A stretch of 64,000 bases of DNA from WM-3-3 sp041660045. Lineage in GTDB: Bacteria; Pseudomonadota; Gammaproteobacteria; Methylococcales; Methylomonadaceae. Position 1 is the stretch's first letter, and each line of letters starts with the position of its first letter. The DNA is taken from contig JBAZXA010000006.1 of the NCBI GenBank assembly GCA_041660045.1, positions 186,001 to 250,000 of the forward strand, in the 5' to 3' direction. Both the position numbers and the translations under genes were made by a program. The notes beneath the pieces were generated by a model, which did no database searches, was not told the origin of the DNA, and saw only the letters and a list, made by a program, of their open reading frames with translations. Shown here one piece after another: positions 61,564 to 64,000 of the stretch.

Positions 61564-62934
61564 TTAAAGGCAGCTGAGCGGTTGAAATTTTTCTTCAATA
61601 TAAGACACTAAGCGCTTGTCCATTGCAAACATGACGACATGATCCCCTTCGGCAAATACAGTGTCATGGTGGATAGAAACGACTTGACGGTTTCGGATTA
61701 AGGCGCCTAATACGATACCTTCAGGCCATTGGATAGCGTCAACTTGCAAGCCGACCACGGAGTTTTGGCCATTACCTTTATGGGCAATGGCTTCAATGGC
61801 TTCAGCCGTTCCGCCGCATAAGGAACTGACCCGTTCTACATCACATCGACGGACATGTTTTAAAATGCTGCCCAGGGTTTCAAAGTTGGGTTGTACGGAG
61901 GTATCTATCCCGGTACCCGGCAATAATTTAGCATAAGACTTATGGTTGATGAGGCAAATGGCTTTGCGTACACCCAATTGTTTAGCTAAAGAAGCCGAGA
62001 TTATATTTTCACCGTCATGATCGGTAATCGCACAAAATAAATCGGTTTTGTCTATAGATTCGTCTAACAACAAAGTTTCATCGGTACAATCACCTTGTAA
62101 AACGATAGTTTTATCCAGGTCGTTGGCAATTTTTTGCGCGCGCTCGGGGTTGCGCTCAATAATTTTGACATGATGGTCTTTTTCTAAGGCCAGCGCCAAG
62201 CGTTTGCCTATGTGTCCGCCACCAGCAATGATGATGCGTTTTAACGGGGCTTCTAATTTTTTTAAGTCCTTAAGGATTTGTCTCACTTCTTTACGTGGAG
62301 CGACAAAAAACACTTCATCTTCAGTATTGATGACGGCATCTCCGTTGGCGACCAAGGGTACACCTTGCCTAAAAATAGCGGCGATACGGATTTTATTGCC
62401 AGAGAGACGGGCTTTAAGCTCTTTGATTTTTTTACCGGTTAAAAAACCATTGTCATTCACTTTAACGGAAAACAAACGGACTAAGCCATCGGCAAAGTCA
62501 GAGATATGTAACACACCCGGCAAGTCGATAAGGTTACGGATGGATTCCATGACTATTTGTTCGGGGCTGATTACAATATCTACGGGTATACCCTTTTCGC
62601 CAAACAATTTCGGATGCTTAAGAAAATCAATGGCGCGGATACGGGCTATCGTTTTAGGCCGGCTATATAGCGCATTAATAATAGTACACGCTAGCATATT
62701 GGTTTCATCACGGTCTGTCACCGCAATGACAATATCGGTATTGCTGACCCCCGCTTGTTCCAAAACACTAGGGTGAGCCGCGTTACCAACTACAGTTGCA
62801 ATATCAAAGCGTTCTTTAAGAGCATCAAGTAAGGCGGGCTTAGAATCGATGACGACAATATCATTTTCTTCACTGGCTAAGGCTTCAGCCACAGAGCTAC
62901 CGGTCATACCGGCGCCAAGAATCAGTATTCTCAT
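61564..62934 (-). CDS. trkA: Trk system NAD-binding potassium regulator
   Basis: A 456-residue cytoplasmic regulator with two RCK (Rossmann plus TrkA-C) units. The NAD-binding loops are GAGMTGSSVAEAL (7-19) and GGGHIGKRLALAL (about 238-250). TrkA-C domains follow each. It gates TrkH, encoded just downstream on the same strand. Confidence 0.95.
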   Translation of the reverse strand: MRILILGAGMTGSSVAEALASEENDIVVIDSKPALLDALKERFDIATVVGNAAHPSVLEQAGVSNTDIVIAVTDRDETNMLACTIINALYSRPKTIARIRAIDFLKHPKLFGEKGIPVDIVISPEQIVMESIRNLIDLPGVLHISDFADGLVRLFSVKVNDNGFLTGKKIKELKARLSGNKIRIAAIFRQGVPLVANGDAVINTEDEVFFVAPRKEVRQILKDLKKLEAPLKRIIIAGGGHIGKRLALALEKDHHVKIIERNPERAQKIANDLDKTIVLQGDCTDETLLLDESIDKTDLFCAITDHDGENIISASLAKQLGVRKAICLINHKSYAKLLPGTGIDTSVQPNFETLGSILKHVRRCDVERVSSLCGGTAEAIEAIAHKGNGQNSVVGLQVDAIQWPEGIVLGALIRNRQVVSIHHDTVFAEGDHVVMFAMDKRLVSYIEEKFQPLSCL

Positions 62935-63050
62935 GTCTACACAAACCTATAAGTTTGGATTTCAGTTTTTTATTGGCAAGGTAGCCGAATAAAACCAATC
63001 TACTTTAAAGTAGTTAATAAAGTATTGCAATGCTCTAGGTTATACCTTTT

Positions 63051-64000
63051 TCATTCGGGCTCAATGTATTCAATTCGGCTAGTTAAGCGACCTTTTGCAA
63101 GTAAGGTTTGAACGCTGTCACCTAATTTGATTTGATCGTGGCTACGGATGATTTTGCCTGTAGGTAGAGTTGTTAACGAATAACCCCGGTTGAGTGTGGC
63201 AAGAGGGCTTACGGTATTTAAAGTTTGGCTGGCGCTTAAAAAGCGTTGGGTAGCGTGTTCTAACTTGCGTTGAGTAGCCGCCACCAGCCGCGTGCTGAGA
63301 AATTGATGGGATTGCTTATGCTTAGCAATAACAAGAGCAGGGTTAAATTGCCATAGTTGGGCGGTTTTGGCAGCTAAGGTTTGCTGATGATGCTTTAGTA
63401 TGGACAAGCTAATTTGGCTGATCCTTAGGCTTAGTTCGTTGATGCGTTGGCGATTTCTTACAAGTTTTTGACCTGGATGCTGTTGCTGCAAACGTTTGTT
63501 GATCCAGTCCATGGCTTGTAGGTTTGCATTGAGTTTGCGCCGCCATTGTTGAATTAGGCGTAGTTCCATTTGCTTAAATGCGGATAGCCAAATTTCCTGC
63601 TCGGGTGTGGCATGCTCAGCAGCGGCACTGGGTGTTGCCGCCCTTAAATCGGAGACAAAGTCAGCGATAGTAACGTCAGTTTCATGACCGATACCGGCAA
63701 TAATAGGAATTTCGCTATGAAATATCGCACGGGCAACCATTTCTTCGTTGAACGCCCAAAGATCTTCCAATGAACCACCGCCACGGGCCAAAATAAGGAC
63801 ATCGCAGAGCGCTTGTTGGTTGGCTGTTATAATGGCGGCTGAAATTTCATGCTTAGCTGTTTCGCCTTGTACGGTAACGGGGTAAATAACCACGGGAATC
63901 GCACTAAAACGGCGCCTTAATACCGTTAAAATGTCACGGATAGCCGCCCCGGATGGCGATGTGATAATGCCAATTTGTTGGGGTATCTTGGGTAAGCTTT
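63051..64000 (-). CDS. xseA: Exodeoxyribonuclease VII large subunit, 3' part
   Basis: The C-terminal ~316 residues of XseA, which degrades single-stranded DNA with XseB. The frame stays open to the window edge; GIITSPSGAAIRDILTVLRR and LARGGGSLEDLWAFNEE are the conserved catalytic-domain segments. A long helical region (about 150-280 of the visible part) gives the XseB-binding arm. The N-terminal OB domain lies outside the window. The stop is at 63051. Confidence 0.95.
   Translation of the reverse strand, partial: SLPKIPQQIGIITSPSGAAIRDILTVLRRRFSAIPVVIYPVTVQGETAKHEISAAIITANQQALCDVLILARGGGSLEDLWAFNEEMVARAIFHSEIPIIAGIGHETDVTIADFVSDLRAATPSAAAEHATPEQEIWLSAFKQMELRLIQQWRRKLNANLQAMDWINKRLQQQHPGQKLVRNRQRINELSLRISQISLSILKHHQQTLAAKTAQLWQFNPALVIAKHKQSHQFLSTRLVAATQRKLEHATQRFLSASQTLNTVSPLATLNRGYSLTTLPTGKIIRSHDQIKLGDSVQTLLAKGRLTSRIEYIEPE

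Overview
This window looks like a chromosomal segment from a gammaproteobacterial (type I, Methylococcales-like) methanotroph. The housekeeping gene order is gammaproteobacterial: purF-metZ, nrdR-ribD-ribE-ribBA-ribH-nusB-thiL-pgpA, and initiator tRNA-rimP-nusA-infB-rbfA-truB-rpsO-pnp. The window also carries a nearly complete serine cycle for one-carbon assimilation, a hopanoid transporter gene (hpnN) and short proteins with PEP-CTERM-like tails, all common in that group. Assignment to the order is inference; the genus cannot be fixed from the sequence. I see no insertion sequence, prophage, CRISPR array or rRNA.

Region by region: 1-7.9 kb holds the 3' end of purF, metZ, grxC on the other strand, nrdR, the riboflavin operon, nusB, thiL and pgpA. 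7.9-16.8 kb holds the initiator tRNA, two tandem terminators, then the transcription/translation operon rimP-nusA-infB-rbfA-truB, followed by rpsO and pnp with strong hairpins around them. 16.8-20.7 kb is udg-uvrC-pgsA (overlapping genes), a TetR regulator and a tiny zinc-binding protein. 20.7-34.9 kb, all on the minus strand, has a D,D-carboxypeptidase with a lysine-rich tail, a GH17-like secreted protein, cysJ, an unusually long gltB, a CNNM/CorC-type membrane protein and hpnN. 35.2-39.9 kb encodes the sodium-pumping oxaloacetate decarboxylase OadGAB and a class V aminotransferase. 40-44.3 kb is an RND efflux pair.

44.3-58.5 kb is the serine-cycle island: ftfL, glyA, gckA, mtdA, mdh, hprA, sga, mclA, mtkA and mtkB. 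Formate enters through FtfL and MtdA as methylene-H4F. GlyA then makes serine, Sga and HprA convert it to glycerate, and GckA makes 2-phosphoglycerate. Mdh makes malate, and MtkAB plus Mcl split it into acetyl-CoA and glyoxylate. PEP carboxylase, the step that would close the cycle, is not in the window. The genes are split into several divergent units. The sga/mcl divergent region contains four AGCTGYT repeats ahead of a good promoter, and a compact pseudoknot can be drawn upstream of ftfL; these are the most interesting unexplained signals.

58.7-64 kb holds a secreted PEP-CTERM-like protein, thpR, the potassium uptake genes trkA-trkH and the 3' part of xseA, which runs off the window. Most of the window is ordinary core genome. 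No wholly new system is obvious; the best leads are regulatory elements and domain oddities (a degenerate RibA domain in RibBA, the GltB C-terminal extension, the DacA-like tail).
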